Shown here: positions 21,898-34,392 of the stretch, in pieces
Layout of the letters: each line of letters starts with the position of its first letter
Numbering within the stretch: the first letter of the stretch is position 1
Origin: Neobacillus massiliamazoniensis
Lineage (GTDB): Bacteria; Bacillota; Bacilli; Bacillales; Cytobacillaceae
Length of the DNA: 64,000 bases
NCBI RefSeq assembly: GCF_001048695.1
Contig: NZ_CVRB01000002.1
Coordinates: forward strand, 744,001-808,000
Direction: 5' to 3'
Notes under the pieces: generated by a model
Databases searched by the model: none
Told to the model about the DNA's origin: nothing
What the model saw: only the letters and a program-made list of their open reading frames with translations
Position numbers and translations under genes: made by a program

Positions 21898-22649
21898 CAG
21901 GTTGGCCTCCTCTTACCTGTTGTTATGTCACCTATTTTTGTGTGTAATCCGCACTCCGTTTTCCCGCTTCCCGCCCAGCGTCCGGCACGGGAATCGCCAT
22001 CCATACCAACAGGCTGTGTGCATGGGAAACAGCCGATACTTGGATAGTGATGATCATGCAAGATATTATAGGGAAGCTCATTTTCCTTGATGTAGGACCA
22101 GACTTCATCCCATGTCCAGTGAATCAGCGGACAGATTTTGATATTTTTAAATTTGTCATCCTTGTTCAAGAATTGAGTATCCTTACGTGTCGGTGACTGT
22201 TCCCGGCGCAGACCCGAAATCCAGGCATCCTTGGAGGACAAGGTTTCTTGTAATGGAATAACCTTTCTAATCTGACAACAAAGATTCGGGTCCCTTTTCC
22301 ATAAGGCTGAGCCATACTCTGCTGCTTGCTCATCTAAACTCAAGGCAGGTTTCTTGCGTTCAATTTTCAGAGTAGGAAAGCGAGATTCGATTTTATCAAT
22401 CACATCGTAGGTTTCCGGAAAGTGCAACCCCGTGTCTAAAAAAACAATATTAGCATCCGGCTTTATCTGCTGAATCAGGTCTATTAACACAATTGCTTCC
22501 GCACCAAAGCTTGAGGCGTAGACAATCTTGTCTTCCGGGTAATTTTGATAGGCCCACTCTAAAACCGTACGAGCACCTTTTGTACCATCATCAGTCGGAA
22601 AGGTTACAGATTGTTGGGTCCAATTTTCATAGGACACAGAACTAGTCAT
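21897..22649 (-). CDS. cysH: APS/PAPS reductase CysH
   Basis: The 250-residue reductase reduces APS or PAPS to sulfite. Two cysteine pairs, NLCCQIRKV and GCFPCTQPV, are those that bind a 4Fe-4S cluster in the bacterial APS-type enzymes, so use of APS is likely. The catalytic Cys is in TECGLH near the C-terminus. The P-loop-like VYASSFGAEAIVLIDL opens the fold. A GAAAGGGGC ribosome site precedes the ATG, immediately after a terminator-like hairpin. Confidence 0.95.
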   Translation of the reverse strand: MTSSVSYENWTQQSVTFPTDDGTKGARTVLEWAYQNYPEDKIVYASSFGAEAIVLIDLIQQIKPDANIVFLDTGLHFPETYDVIDKIESRFPTLKIERKKPALSLDEQAAEYGSALWKRDPNLCCQIRKVIPLQETLSSKDAWISGLRREQSPTRKDTQFLNKDDKFKNIKICPLIHWTWDEVWSYIKENELPYNILHDHHYPSIGCFPCTQPVGMDGDSRAGRWAGSGKTECGLHTKIGDITTGKRRPT

Positions 22650-22674
22650 TTTAACAAAGCCCCTTTCTGGTATT

Positions 22675-22714
22675 AAAAAAGGCAGTCTTTCACCAAATAA
22701 AGGTGAAGACCGCC
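22675..22714 (-). terminator. Terminator or attenuator hairpin between yezD and cysH
   Basis: The minus strand forms GGCGGTCTTCACC paired with GGTGAAAGACTGCC, followed by six T. It ends only 25 bases before the cysH start, leaving no room for a promoter between it and cysH. Transcription of cysH from the yezD promoter must therefore pass it. Confidence 0.85.
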
Positions 22715-22728
22715 TCTAGTATTTCTAG

Positions 22729-22896
22729 TCAGCGTTTCTGGTTCGATTGCAAACGTACCTTTTCATTTTTCTCAATTTGTACAACTCTTCCATTTTGAAC
22801 AACCAGGGTAATCGATCCAAAGTTTAATTTTTCCAGCATTTGTTCCAAATGTGACATAATTTCTTGCCATTCAGATGGTTTCAGCTGACTTCCCAC
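22729..22896 (-). CDS. yezD: YezD-family small protein (DUF2292)
   Basis: A 55-residue frame on the minus strand containing LEKLNFGSITLVVQNGRVVQ followed by IEKNEKVRL, the core of the YezD/DUF2292 family, often beside sulfur-assimilation genes. The start is uncertain. A stop lies two codons before the GTG at 22896, so translation begins at this GTG, or at a later CTG or ATG; the best ribosome site (AAAGGTGG) overlaps the GTG. It is upstream of cysH with a hairpin between them. Function is unknown. Confidence 0.8.
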   Translation of the reverse strand: MGSQLKPSEWQEIMSHLEQMLEKLNFGSITLVVQNGRVVQIEKNEKVRLQSNQKR

Positions 22897-22913
22897 CTTT
22901 CAAATAGAAATGC

Positions 22914-22937
22914 AGAAGCGCCTCGATCAGCCTCGAC
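22914..22937 (+). repeat. Short remnant of repeat B in the yezD leader
   Basis: The phrase GAAGCGCCTCGATCAGCCTC resembles the left end of repeat B (compare AAGCGGAAGCGCCTTGATCA at 39840). Only about 24 bases are left. Confidence 0.45.
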
Positions 22938-22974
22938 AAACATATTCTTGATAAGCAATATTTTGTTAAAATTA

Positions 22975-23002
22975 ATCCTACCATACCTATCGGTTTTGTC
23001 AA
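22975..23002 (-). promoter_or_regulatory. Promoter of the yezD-cysH operon with a possible operator
   Basis: TTGACA (23002-22997), a 16-base spacer and TAGGAT (22980-22975). The spacer contains ACCGATAGGTATGGT, which is ACC/GGT-bounded and could be an operator, but I cannot assign a regulator. The leader to yezD is about 75 bases and contains a short GC-rich remnant of repeat B. Confidence 0.6.
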
Positions 23003-23034
23003 TATAATTTCAAAAAATTTTTAACATTCTCAAT

Positions 23035-24753
23035 TTAATCATGAAAATTAGTGCCATCTGTTACGGCTTTGACAATTCCAGTACGGATGGTAAAATCACC
23101 AAAGTGTTCACCTTCAAGCCGTTCTTTCGCATAGCGTGAAAGCAGCACCCGCAGTTCACTTAATATTTCTTCTTCACCAATGTTTTCTCGGTACATTTTG
23201 TTTAATCGGCTGCCGTCAAAGGCTGCTCCAAGGTACATATTGTATTTCCCTGGTGCCTTTCCAATAAGGGCGATTTCACCAAGACCAGGTCGAGCGCACC
23301 CGTTCGGACATCCGGTCATTCGGATGGTGATTTCTTGATTGCGAAGCCCATTTTCTTCGACAATCTCGTCGATTTTATCAATCAAGACCGGCAAATAGCG
23401 CTCTGATTCTGCCATCGCAAGTCCGCAAGTCGGCAGAGCCACGCAGGCCATCGAGCTCCGATGAAGCGCACTATATCGCTCACCGTCTGTTAGACCGAAT
23501 TGATTAATCAGCTCATTTATTATTTTCTTATTCTGGGCCGATACATTGGCAATGATCAAATTTTGATTTCCTGTTAAACGGAAATCGCCAGTATGAATTT
23601 TGGCAATTTCCCGCAATGCCGTCTTCAGCTTATAATCATCAAAATCACCAACACGGCCGTTTTGAACAAACAGTGTGAAATGCCACTTTCCTTGGGCACC
23701 CTTCACCCAGCCATAGCGATCGCCGTTATCGTCAAAATGAAACGGTTTCGCTTCCTGCAGTTTCCAGCCAAGACGGTTTTCCAATTCCTCCTTGACCACT
23801 TCAAGCCCAAGGCGGTCAACGGTGTATTTAAAACGGGCGTTTTTACGGACCGAACGGTTACCATAGTCACGCTGGATTGTAATGATTTTTTCCGCGACTT
23901 CAAGGATTTGGTTGGGTTTACAGAAACCGATTACTTTAGCAAGTTGCGGGTAAGTTTCTTTGTCACCATGTGTACTGCCCATTCCGCCACCAATCGCAAC
24001 GTTAAAACCTTCTAGTTTGCCATTTTCCACGATCGCAATCAGACCGAGGTCCTGTGAATAGACATCAATATCATTCGATGGCGGAACGGCAATGGCAATT
24101 TTAAACTTACGCGGTAAATAAAGCGCGCCATATATTGGCTCGACTTCCTCCGTTTCTGGGGTACCGGCCACCTTTTCTTCATCGAGCCAGATTTCATGAT
24201 AGGCTCTTGTCTTTGGCATTAAACCTTCACTCAGTAATTTGGCATATTCATAGACTTCAGTATGAATCTCTGATTGATCAGGATTTGGATTGCACATCAC
24301 GTTCCTGTTTACATCTCCGCAAGCGGCAAGTGTATTTAACAGCGACTGATTAATTTCCTGAATTGTTTTTTTCATATTCCATTTTAATATGCCATGCATT
24401 TGAAACGACTGGCGTGTTGTCAGTTTTAAGGTTCCGTTCGCGTATTTTTGAGCTAGGTCGTCAAGGACAAGCCATTGCTCAGGTGTTGCGATACCACCAG
24501 GCGCACGGACACGCAGCATAAATTGATACGCTGGTTCGAGTTTTTGCTTTTGGCGTTCATTGCGGAGGTCGCGGTCATCCTGGAGATAGCTACCATGGAA
24601 CTTCATCAAGCGGTTGTCGTCATCGTTGATTCCTGCGCTAATCCCGTCCTGCATAGATTCCCCAAGTGAACCACGTAAATAATTGCTTTCTTCTTTGATG
24701 CGCTCAACATCGCTTGGCGGTCCGTCTGGCGCTTTTAAAATTGGTTTTACCAT
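23035..24753 (-). CDS. cysI: Sulfite reductase hemoprotein subunit CysI
   Basis: This 572-residue subunit reduces sulfite to sulfide using siroheme and a 4Fe-4S cluster. The cluster/siroheme cysteines are in [16 protein letters not shown] and [13 protein letters not shown] start at the ATG at 24753 ([13 protein letters not shown]), six bases after AGGAG. The longer frame would start at a TTG that overlaps the end of cysJ. It forms an operon with cysJ. Confidence 0.96.
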   Translation of the reverse strand: MVKPILKAPDGPPSDVERIKEESNYLRGSLGESMQDGISAGINDDDNRLMKFHGSYLQDDRDLRNERQKQKLEPAYQFMLRVRAPGGIATPEQWLVLDDLAQKYANGTLKLTTRQSFQMHGILKWNMKKTIQEINQSLLNTLAACGDVNRNVMCNPNPDQSEIHTEVYEYAKLLSEGLMPKTRAYHEIWLDEEKVAGTPETEEVEPIYGALYLPRKFKIAIAVPPSNDIDVYSQDLGLIAIVENGKLEGFNVAIGGGMGSTHGDKETYPQLAKVIGFCKPNQILEVAEKIITIQRDYGNRSVRKNARFKYTVDRLGLEVVKEELENRLGWKLQEAKPFHFDDNGDRYGWVKGAQGKWHFTLFVQNGRVGDFDDYKLKTALREIAKIHTGDFRLTGNQNLIIANVSAQNKKIINELINQFGLTDGERYSALHRSSMACVALPTCGLAMAESERYLPVLIDKIDEIVEENGLRNQEITIRMTGCPNGCARPGLGEIALIGKAPGKYNMYLGAAFDGSRLNKMYRENIGEEEILSELRVLLSRYAKERLEGEHFGDFTIRTGIVKAVTDGTNFHD

Positions 24754-24776
24754 AAGAAACTCCTCTCCCTCCACTG

Positions 24777-26600
24777 TCAATATACATCACGTTGGTAACG
24801 TTTTTGTTTCTGCATCTCAGCCAAATACTCTTCAGCCTTTTTCAGGCTCATGTCGCCTTCTTTTGCGATAATTTTCAGTAATGTATGATGGACATCATGG
24901 GCCATGTGTTTTTCATCCCCGCAGATGTAAACGGCTGCCCCCTCTTCAAGCCATTCAAAAAGTTCCTTGCTGTGTTCAATCATCCGATGCTGCACATATA
25001 CTTTTTTATCAGTGTCCCTAGAGAATGCCACATCCATTTTCGTTAGGACTCCGTTTTTCATCCATTTCTGCCACTCTGTTTGATATAGAAAATCTGTTGT
25101 GAAATGCTGGTCGCCGAAGAATAGCCATGATTTGCTGTTGATCCCTAGTTCTTCACGTTCCTGCATAAAAGAACGGAATGGGGCAACACCCGTTCCCGGT
25201 CCAACCATAATAATTGGCGTTTCCGGATTTCTTAGCAGCTTAAAATTTTCATTTTGTTGAATATAAATCGGTAGTGTATCCCCTGGCAGCAGGCGTTCCG
25301 CTGTAAAAATCGAGCAGACGCCTTTTCGATCCCTTCCGTGTGCCTCATAGCGAACCGCACCGATGGTCAAATGGACTTCATCAGGATTGGCCGCTAAACT
25401 GCTTGCAATCGAATAGAGACGAGCAGGCATTTTGCGGAGTACAGAAACAAACTCAAACGTCGTTTTCCCCCACGGTCCAAAGTCACGGACTAAATCAAGC
25501 AGATCGCGTCCATGGAGATAATCTTTTACTTTTCCTTCATTGCCTGAAACCAAAAGATCCTCTAAATTCTTACTGTTTGTTAATTTACTGACTTTTTCAA
25601 GCAGCGGTTTAGTTAAGATTGTAATTTCATAGTATGAGAGAAGCGCTGCGTGCAATGGACGAATATCTCCCTGTTTCACTGCCACCTTTTCTTCTGCATT
25701 CCATGGTAATTCCTGAAGTAGGAGGTCAACAAGTGCAGGATCGTTTTGCGGAAATATTCCAAGGCTGTCCCCTGGTTCAAAAGTAAGGCCAGACCCTTCA
25801 AGTGAAAGCTCAAGATGATGTGTTTCCTTATTCGAGCCGCGCCCATTCAAATTGGTATTTTCAAGCAATTCTGCATAAAAAGGATTGGTTCTAGAATAAA
25901 CTGGTTCAGACACTTTTAAGACGGATGCAGAAGCAGGCACTAATGCAGCACTTTCACTCTTCCCTTCCTTTAAGCTACTAAGCACACCTTCAAGCCATTC
26001 CGCTGCCGGATCATCATACTCAAGATCGCAGTCAAAGCGCGGATAAAGCCTTGTTCCACCAAGTGCCTCGAGCCGTGAGTCAAAGTCTTTTCCGGTTTGA
26101 CAGAAAAACTCGTATGAACTGTCGCCTAGAGATAAAATGGAGAAGTTAAGGTTTTCCAACTTCGGTGCCCTTGAACCATGAAGAAATTCATAGAAGGTAA
26201 GCGCATTATCCGGCGGGTCCCCTTCACCATGCGTACTAGCGATAATCAAAAGATTTTGAACTTTCTTCAGATTATTCGGTTTAAAATCACTCATCGCTGA
26301 CACTGTTACTTGAAAACCTTTCCCTTCAAGTGTTGAACCAGCTTTCTTTGCAAGTCCTTGAGAGTTACCTGTCTGAGAACCATAAAGAATTGTTACTTCT
26401 TTCGTTATTGCTTTCTCTGTGCTTTGGGAAGAATGCTCAGCTGTCTTCGCAACAGTTGCACCAATTACTCCTGTAAATTGGAATGCAGCAAGATATCCGC
26501 TGAGCCACACCTTTTGGGATTCTGACAATGTAGGCAAAATGCGGTTTAAGAGCTCCACCTGCTCTTGAGAAAATGGACTGTTCAATACCTGAAGTTGCAA
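24777..26600 (-). CDS. cysJ: Sulfite reductase flavoprotein subunit CysJ
   Basis: The 607-residue NADPH-dependent flavoprotein passes electrons to CysI. A flavodoxin domain ([16 protein letters not shown], about residue 68) is followed by the FAD-binding region ([18 protein letters not shown]) and an NADPH domain ([30 protein letters not shown]). The start is a TTG at 26600, correctly spaced after GAGGTGG, giving [14 protein letters not shown]. The GTG at 26615 is part of that ribosome site. Confidence 0.95.
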   Translation of the reverse strand: MQLQVLNSPFSQEQVELLNRILPTLSESQKVWLSGYLAAFQFTGVIGATVAKTAEHSSQSTEKAITKEVTILYGSQTGNSQGLAKKAGSTLEGKGFQVTVSAMSDFKPNNLKKVQNLLIIASTHGEGDPPDNALTFYEFLHGSRAPKLENLNFSILSLGDSSYEFFCQTGKDFDSRLEALGGTRLYPRFDCDLEYDDPAAEWLEGVLSSLKEGKSESAALVPASASVLKVSEPVYSRTNPFYAELLENTNLNGRGSNKETHHLELSLEGSGLTFEPGDSLGIFPQNDPALVDLLLQELPWNAEEKVAVKQGDIRPLHAALLSYYEITILTKPLLEKVSKLTNSKNLEDLLVSGNEGKVKDYLHGRDLLDLVRDFGPWGKTTFEFVSVLRKMPARLYSIASSLAANPDEVHLTIGAVRYEAHGRDRKGVCSIFTAERLLPGDTLPIYIQQNENFKLLRNPETPIIMVGPGTGVAPFRSFMQEREELGINSKSWLFFGDQHFTTDFLYQTEWQKWMKNGVLTKMDVAFSRDTDKKVYVQHRMIEHSKELFEWLEEGAAVYICGDEKHMAHDVHHTLLKIIAKEGDMSLKKAEEYLAEMQKQKRYQRDVY

Positions 26601-26682
26601 TAATATCCACCTCACAAAGGTTATTTTTTGTAAATTAGAATTCTGGAATGTTACTAATTTTCAGTCAATATCAATTAAGAAT

Positions 26683-26711
26683 ATAATAGTTTTACTATTC
26701 CTATAAGTCAA
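26683..26711 (-). promoter_or_regulatory. cysJ: Promoter of cysJI with a dyad in the spacer
   Basis: TTGACT (26711-26706), a 17-base spacer and TATTAT (26688-26683). A perfect dyad AATAGT-AAA-ACTATT (26685-26699) covers the spacer and the -10 and is a good operator candidate. In Bacillus subtilis this operon is activated by the LysR-type CysL; assigning the dyad to CysL is inference. Confidence 0.75.
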
Positions 26712-26749
26712 GTGGGTTTTATCGAATTTAAAAATTACATTGTTGAAAT

Positions 26750-27095
26750 TTACTTTTCCTTAAAAGATATGCGGTTTTCAAATATGTTGTTCGGATTCGC
26801 AGATAAATTGAAAAAGCTGCTGAGGATTTTATAAATTTACTGATGAATTTTTCGATTTGCGCATATATTTTAAAATTCGCGCATATCACCTCTAGATTCG
26901 CGCATATAATTTCATTTTCTGAAAAATTAGGGTGATTTGTTGGTTAAAATCAGTAATTAGAAAAGTACTTTATAAAAATATATTCAAAATCGCTTAAATT
27001 CGACTGCTATTAAGGGATTAAAGTTACAATATTTTAGGCTATCCGCGGATTTAAGCATTCTATCAGCGAATTTGAGTATCCTACCCGCGAATCGA
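26750..27095. repeat. Phrase-like repeats between cysJ and the rRNA remnant
   Basis: A gene-free, AT-rich stretch. Recurring phrases include GATTCGCAGATAAA, ATTTGCGCATATATTTT, AATTCGCGCATATCACC and GATTCGCGCATATAATTTC, then ATCCGCGGATTTAAGC, ATCAGCGAATTTGAG and ACCCGCGAATCG. Each is a CGC(G)-centred word followed by A/T filler. The last part recurs at 28914-29000. No reading frame runs through them. Confidence 0.6.
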
Positions 27096-27110
27096 AAAAA
27101 AATGCATAAT

Positions 27111-27143
27111 ACAAAAAAAGACAACCAAATTCGGTTGTCTTTC
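27111..27143 (-). terminator. Terminator after 5S rRNA (unit 3)
   Basis: Stem AAAGACAACC / GGTTGTCTTT followed by T residues on the minus strand, directly after the 5S gene. Confidence 0.9.
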
Positions 27144-27150
27144 ATTCATT

Positions 27151-27269
<119 letters not shown>

Positions 27270-27356
27270 TATTTACTTAAGGGATCGTTCCCTCAAAACT
27301 AGATAATACAGAAGAAATAAGTTTGAATGAGTAAGCCTTGTTCATATTAAATGACT

Positions 27357-27582
<226 letters not shown>

Positions 27583-27587
<5 letters not shown>

Positions 27588-27728
27588 AGTCTTACAGGCA
27601 GGTTGCCCACGTGTTACTCACCCGTCCGCCGCTAACCTTCAGGAGCAAGCTCCTAAAGATTCGCTCGACTTGCATGTATTAGGCACGCCGCCAGCGTTCG
27701 TCCTGAGCCAGGATCAAACTCTCCAAGA
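27583..27728 (-). rRNA. 16S rRNA, 5'-terminal fragment only (unit 3)
   Basis: About 146 bases from the 5' end of 16S rRNA. On the minus strand it starts GGAGAGTTTGATCCTGGCTC and includes GGCGGACGGGTGAGTAACAC and CAACCTGCCTGTAAGACTGG. It then fuses to the 23S 3' end. The V1-region hairpin is AGGAGCTTGCTCCT. Confidence 0.92.
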
Positions 27729-27869
27729 AAGTTGATTTAGCTCGAAATTTACGTTGGCTTCACATCATTAAATGAAGTGAATAATTATTGTTTGTTGACG
27801 TTTTTGTTTGTTTAGTTTTCAAAGAACAATTGCGTCGCTTCTTAATCTTTTTTCAGAAGCAACTCTATT

Positions 27870-27898
27870 AATATATCAGATCGTCAGTAATAAGTCAA
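27870..27898 (-). promoter_or_regulatory. rRNA promoter, proximal (unit 3)
   Basis: TTGACT (27898-27893), a 17-base spacer and TATATT (27875-27870), about 140 bases upstream of the 16S start. It is one of a tandem pair, as is usual in Bacillus rrn operons. Confidence 0.8.
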
Positions 27899-27960
27899 CA
27901 CTTTTTTAAATTTCTATTTCTTTATTAAGTTGTTTACTTGTTATTAACGACAGCTTTTAT

Positions 27961-27989
27961 ATATTATCACTCTCAAAATGAAACGTCAA
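27961..27989 (-). promoter_or_regulatory. rRNA promoter, distal (unit 3)
   Basis: TTGACG (27989-27984), a 17-base spacer and TAATAT (27966-27961), 91 bases upstream of the proximal promoter. Confidence 0.75.
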
Positions 27990-28231
27990 TAGTTTTTTAT
28001 ATATTTTTCGTTCCCGTTTACAGCCCATGATACATAGTTTTGCCTCAGATCATGTATAAAAACTACGTTTTTACATAGTAGTTTAATCAGATTTATCAAA
28101 ATAACTTAGATATTGCGACCATTTCTCTCTTTTCTCCAATTTCAGCTGCCTTGGACTTCGATAAGCTATCGTTTATTCACCATTCTTTCTATTACGGTTA
28201 CTTATCATCACTTTCAATTTTAATCTTTACG
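27990..28231. other. Spacer between rRNA unit 3 promoters and the orphan 5S
   Basis: AT-rich sequence without a gene. I see no further repeat or tRNA here. Confidence 0.5.
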
Positions 28232-28264
28232 AAAAAAGACAACCAATTTAGGTTGTCTTTTTTC
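28232..28264 (-). terminator. Terminator after the orphan 5S rRNA (unit 2)
   Basis: Stem AAAAGACAACC / GGTTGTCTTTT with T run on the minus strand. Confidence 0.88.
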
Positions 28265-28267
28265 ATT

Positions 28268-28384
<117 letters not shown>

Positions 28385-29010
28385 GCCTACATCACTGAAT
28401 TTGCTTCGTTGCTGGCTTGCGGCGAGGTGAACATTTTTCCTCGAATTTGCTTTGCCGAAGGAGCAGACATTCAATGTATAATGATTTATAGAATTAATGG
28501 AAAAAGTAATTTATTCTAACGGGATCAATCCCTCAAAACTAGATAATACTGAAGAAATAAGTTAAAACGAGTGTACCATATTCATTTAAAATGACTTGTC
28601 TACTTTCGGCTCCTAGCTTTTCGGTCGTTTCGATCCGTCCCAACAAATCTAAAATTCAGGATTTCAAAACTGTATAAAAAGCTTTCAACCTATTAATATA
28701 GATTAGAGAAGTTAATTAATTTCGAATTTACGTGACCTTATTTATTAGATTGGCTCGAATCGGGGATCGTATATCGCATAGAACCACAATAATAAGCTAC
28801 TGTTTTCATGCTTTTCACCCAATTTCGGTCGCTTAGAGCCTCAAAAATGAAGATTTGCCCTTCTTTCTTGGAGGAAACCGGAGTATGTCAGTAAATTTTG
28901 CCTACTATTAAGGGCTTAAAGTTACAATATTTCAGGCTATCCGCGGATTTAGGCATTCTATCAGCGAATTTGAGTCTCCTATCCGCGAATCGAAAAAAAA
29001 TGCATAATAC
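28385..29010. other. Gene-free region between 5S units 2 and 1
   Basis: The 23S-5S type spacer at about 28510-28610 is followed by AT-rich sequence of unknown origin to 28910. A duplicated CGCGAAT-type phrase block (28914-29010) then matches 27006-27110. No gene is recognised. Confidence 0.55.
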
Positions 29011-29042
29011 AAAAAAAAGACAACCAAATTAGGTTGTCTTTC
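29011..29042 (-). terminator. Terminator after 5S rRNA (unit 1)
   Basis: Stem AAGACAACC / GGTTGTCTT followed by eight T on the minus strand. Nearly identical to the unit 3 terminator. Confidence 0.9.
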
Positions 29043-29049
29043 ATTCATT

Positions 29050-29168
<119 letters not shown>

Positions 29169-29255
29169 TATTTATGTAAGGGATCGTTCCCTCAAAACTA
29201 GATAATACAGAAGAAATAAGTTTGAATGAGTAAGCCTTGTTCATATTAAATGACT

Positions 29256-29278
29256 TGGTTAAGTCCTCGATCGATTAG
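29256..29278 (-). rRNA. 23S rRNA, last ~22 bases only (unit 1)
   Basis: Only the 3' terminus remains (minus strand CTAATCGATCGAGGACTTAA). It passes into 16S sequence within the shared ATTAG (29274-29278). Confidence 0.8.
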
Positions 29279-29442
29279 CTCCGGTTTCCCGAAGTTATCC
29301 CAGTCTTACAGGCAGGTTGCCCACGTGTTACTCACCCGTCCGCCGCTAACCTTCGGGAGCAAGCTCCCAAAGATTCGCTCGACTTGCATGTATTAGGCAC
29401 GCCGCCAGCGTTCGTCCTGAGCCAGGATCAAACTCTCCAAGA
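29274..29442 (-). rRNA. 16S rRNA, 5'-terminal fragment only (unit 1)
   Basis: About 169 bases of the 16S 5' end, ending at GGGATAACTTCGGGAAACCG-GAGCTAAT, slightly longer than the unit 3 fragment. The V1 hairpin is GGGAGCTTGCTCCC, differing from unit 3 by a compensating base pair. The leader upstream of 16S (29443-29540) is identical to unit 3. Confidence 0.92.
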
Positions 29443-29573
29443 AAGTTGATTTAGCTCGAAATTTACGTTGGCTTCACATCATTAAATGAAGTGAATAATT
29501 ATTGTTTGTTGACGTTTTTGTTTGTTTAGTTTTCAAAGATCGAATTTCTCTATCGCTCAGAAGCGACTTTATA

Positions 29574-29602
29574 AATATACCACCCATCATATTATATGTC
29601 AA
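29574..29602 (-). promoter_or_regulatory. rRNA promoter (unit 1)
   Basis: TTGACA (29602-29597), a 17-base spacer and TATATT (29579-29574), in the same position relative to 16S as the unit 3 proximal promoter. Confidence 0.82.
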
Positions 29603-29728
29603 CACTTTTTACTATTAAAAAGTTACTAAAATTATTGAGCAAATAGATATTTAGAATTCCTTCCTAGATTAAGGGCTTAACACTAGGCTGGACAGTTATT
29701 GTGACAATAGTTATCATTTTCTTTCAAG

Positions 29729-29756
29729 AAAAAAAGGAACACAAATTGTGCTCCTT
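29729..29756 (-). terminator. gyrA terminator
   Basis: Stem AAGGAGCACAA / TTGTGTTCCTT followed by TTTTTTTC on the minus strand, 10 bases after the gyrA stop codon. Confidence 0.9.
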
Positions 29757-29765
29757 CTCATCCTT

Positions 29766-32285
29766 TTATTCTTCATCACTTGGATCGTTTACTATTACAT
29801 TTTCATCACTAGCGTCTGCGTCTAGATTGTCTGATTCATCCGTCATTTCTTCTTCTTTTTCCACTTTAGCGACTGTTGCTACAAATTCATTTTCGCTTTC
29901 TCTCATACTAATAAGTTTCACACCTTGAGTATTTCGACCCATAGTAGAAATTCCAGCTACTTCCATTCTAATTAGAACACCGCCAGTGGTAATGAGCATG
30001 AGGTCTTCTTCACCCGTTACAGCTCTGACTGAAACAAGCTCTCCATTTTTAGCAGATACATTACAAGTCTTAATTCCTTTACCGCCTCTACTTTGAATAC
30101 GGTATTCTGAGGCATGGGTGCGTTTGCCATAGCCTTTCTTTGTAACAATCAGAACATCATTATTTTCTTCTAAAACTTCCATTCCTACCACTTCATCATT
30201 TGAATCTAATGTTATTCCTTTTACCCCTGTAGCTGTTCTTCCCATTGACCTAACATCTGTTTCAGGGAAGCGAATCAGCATACCTTTTTTCGTCCCAATG
30301 ATGATCTCTTTATTTCCATCGGTAAGACGAACAGAAATCAGTTCATCACTTTCACGAAGACTCAATGCAATTAATCCATTGTTTCTAATATTCGCGAATG
30401 ATGTTAATGGAGAGCGTTTAGAAACACCGTCTTTTGTTGTAAAGAATAAGAACCAATCATCGACAAATTCCTCAACTGGAATGATGGCGTTAATCCATTC
30501 TCCTTTTTCAATACCAAGAAGGTTAATAATTGGAATTCCTTTGGCCGTACGGCTGAATTCTGGAATTTCATATCCTTTTGAGCGATATACCTTCCCTTTG
30601 TTGGTAAAGAAAAGAATTGTATCATGCGTTGAGGTTGTGATTAAATGTTCAACGAAATCATCCTCATTTGTTCCCATTCCTTGTATCCCTCTGCCGCCAC
30701 GTTTTTGGGCACGGTAAGTGGAAACAGGGAGACGCTTAATGTAACCGTTATGCGTTAGAGTAATGACGATATTTTCGCGAGGGATTAAATCCTCATCTTC
30801 AATATTTTCAATTCCCCCGGTGACAATTTCAGTCCGGCGCTTATCGTTAAAGCGTTCTTTTATTTCAAGTAATTCCTCACGAATGATTTCAAGGACTTTT
30901 TCCTCGTCAGCTAAGATAGCCTTTAATTCGGCAATTAGCTTAACTAAATTTTGATATTCCTCTTCAATCTTTTCTCTTTCTAAACCTGTTAAACGCTGCA
31001 AGCGCATATCTAAAATTGCTTGAGCCTGCTTTTCAGAAAGGTCAAACTTTGTCATTAAGCCTTCGCGGGCAATGTCAGTCGTTTGTGAACTGCGAATTAA
31101 GCTAATGACTTCATCAAGATGATCTAAAGCAACCTTCAATCCTTCTAGAATATGAGCACGAGCTTCTGCTTTGCGCAGCTCAAACTCGGTCCTTCTACGG
31201 ATAATGACTTTTTGATGATCTAAGTAATACGATAAACATTGCTTAAGGTTTAATACCTTTGGATGTCCGTCAACAAGGGCTAAGGTATTAATCCCAAAGC
31301 TGGTTTGAAGAGCTGTTTGTTTATACAAATTATTTAAAAGGACGTTTGCATTTGCATCTTTACGCACTTCGATGACAATGCGCATACCTCTGCGGTCGGA
31401 TTCATCTCTTAGGTCAGTAATACCATCTATTTTTTTATCACGGGCCAATTCAGCAATCTTTTCAATCAGCCTTGCTTTATTTACTTGGTAGGGTATTTCA
31501 TGAACAATAATGACTTCTTTACCGTTTGATTTTTGTTCAATTTCTACCTTGGCTCTAATTGTAATTGAACCTCTGCCTGTTTCGTATGCCTTGCGAATCC
31601 CGCTCCGCCCAATAATTAACCCTCCAGTAGGAAAATCAGGGCCAGGGATAATTTCCATTAGTTCTTGAATTGTCATGTCAGGGTCATGACTAATGGCTAA
31701 TACTCCATCAATGACTTCACCAAGCTGATGAGGCGGAATATTTGTTGCCATCCCAACCGCAATACCAGTAGTCCCGTTGACTAATAGGTTTGGAAATCTT
31801 GCAGGTAAGACAACAGGTTCTTTTTCCTCACCATCATAGTTGTCTTGAAAATCAATGGTATCTTTATTGATATCTCTTAATAATTCCATGGATATTTTGG
31901 ACATTCTAGATTCTGTATAACGCATTGCTGCTGCAGAATCGCCATCTACTGAACCGAAGTTCCCATGGCCGTCAACAAGCATATAACGGTAGTTGAAATC
32001 CTGTGCCATCCGGACCATCGTTTCATAAACCGCCGAATCGCCGTGAGGGTGATACTTACCAATAACATCTCCAACAATACGAGCAGATTTTTTATATGGT
32101 TTGTCCGAATGCATTCCAAGATCATGCATCGCATAAAGAATACGGCGATGAACTGGTTTTAATCCATCACGAACATCTGGAAGAGCACGAGAAACGATAA
32201 CACTCATCGCATAGTCAAGAAAGGAAGATTTCATCTCCTGACTAATATTAATTTCTTTAATATGTGAATTTGGTGTTTCAGCCAT
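29766..32285 (-). CDS. gyrA: DNA gyrase subunit A
   Basis: The 839-residue subunit cleaves and rejoins DNA. The catalytic Tyr is in [11 protein letters not shown], and the quinolone region reads [20 protein letters not shown] with Ser and Glu at the usual resistance positions (wild type). The GyrA box appears as QKRGGRG in the C-terminal beta-pinwheel, which also has QSRGGKG. The end is a Glu/Asp-rich tail (from about residue 808). It is downstream of gyrB and just upstream of the rRNA remnant, matching the gyrA-rrn order in Bacillus. Confidence 0.98.
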   Translation of the reverse strand: MAETPNSHIKEINISQEMKSSFLDYAMSVIVSRALPDVRDGLKPVHRRILYAMHDLGMHSDKPYKKSARIVGDVIGKYHPHGDSAVYETMVRMAQDFNYRYMLVDGHGNFGSVDGDSAAAMRYTESRMSKISMELLRDINKDTIDFQDNYDGEEKEPVVLPARFPNLLVNGTTGIAVGMATNIPPHQLGEVIDGVLAISHDPDMTIQELMEIIPGPDFPTGGLIIGRSGIRKAYETGRGSITIRAKVEIEQKSNGKEVIIVHEIPYQVNKARLIEKIAELARDKKIDGITDLRDESDRRGMRIVIEVRKDANANVLLNNLYKQTALQTSFGINTLALVDGHPKVLNLKQCLSYYLDHQKVIIRRRTEFELRKAEARAHILEGLKVALDHLDEVISLIRSSQTTDIAREGLMTKFDLSEKQAQAILDMRLQRLTGLEREKIEEEYQNLVKLIAELKAILADEEKVLEIIREELLEIKERFNDKRRTEIVTGGIENIEDEDLIPRENIVITLTHNGYIKRLPVSTYRAQKRGGRGIQGMGTNEDDFVEHLITTSTHDTILFFTNKGKVYRSKGYEIPEFSRTAKGIPIINLLGIEKGEWINAIIPVEEFVDDWFLFFTTKDGVSKRSPLTSFANIRNNGLIALSLRESDELISVRLTDGNKEIIIGTKKGMLIRFPETDVRSMGRTATGVKGITLDSNDEVVGMEVLEENNDVLIVTKKGYGKRTHASEYRIQSRGGKGIKTCNVSAKNGELVSVRAVTGEEDLMLITTGGVLIRMEVAGISTMGRNTQGVKLISMRESENEFVATVAKVEKEEEMTDESDNLDADASDENVIVNDPSDEE

Positions 32286-32370
32286 TTTGGTACCTCCTTT
32301 AAGTATAGAGGGTATACGAAAAAAGGAGGATAGCGGTTCCCCTCTATCCCTTATTTTCGCTTTTTCTTTG

Positions 32371-32420
32371 TCTAGCTCCAGCGCCTAGGGACTCGGGTCC
32401 CTGGTCAAGACGCTTCCGCT
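32371..32420 (+). repeat. Repeat B, short copy between gyrB and gyrA
   Basis: Ends TCTAGCTCCAGCGCCTAGGG and CAAGACGCTTCCGCT match the termini of longer repeat B copies. The middle is reduced to a small hairpin (GGGACTCGGGTCCC). Confidence 0.75.
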
Positions 32421-32425
32421 ATTCT

Positions 32426-34375
<1,950 letters not shown>

Positions 34376-34392
34376 TTAACTACACGACTGAT

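Noticed and set aside
22640..23034. SAM (S-box) riboswitch or T-box upstream of yezD-cysH
   Set aside because: Neither the GAGGGA...GGCAACC words of the S-box nor a T-box sequence could be found on the minus strand.
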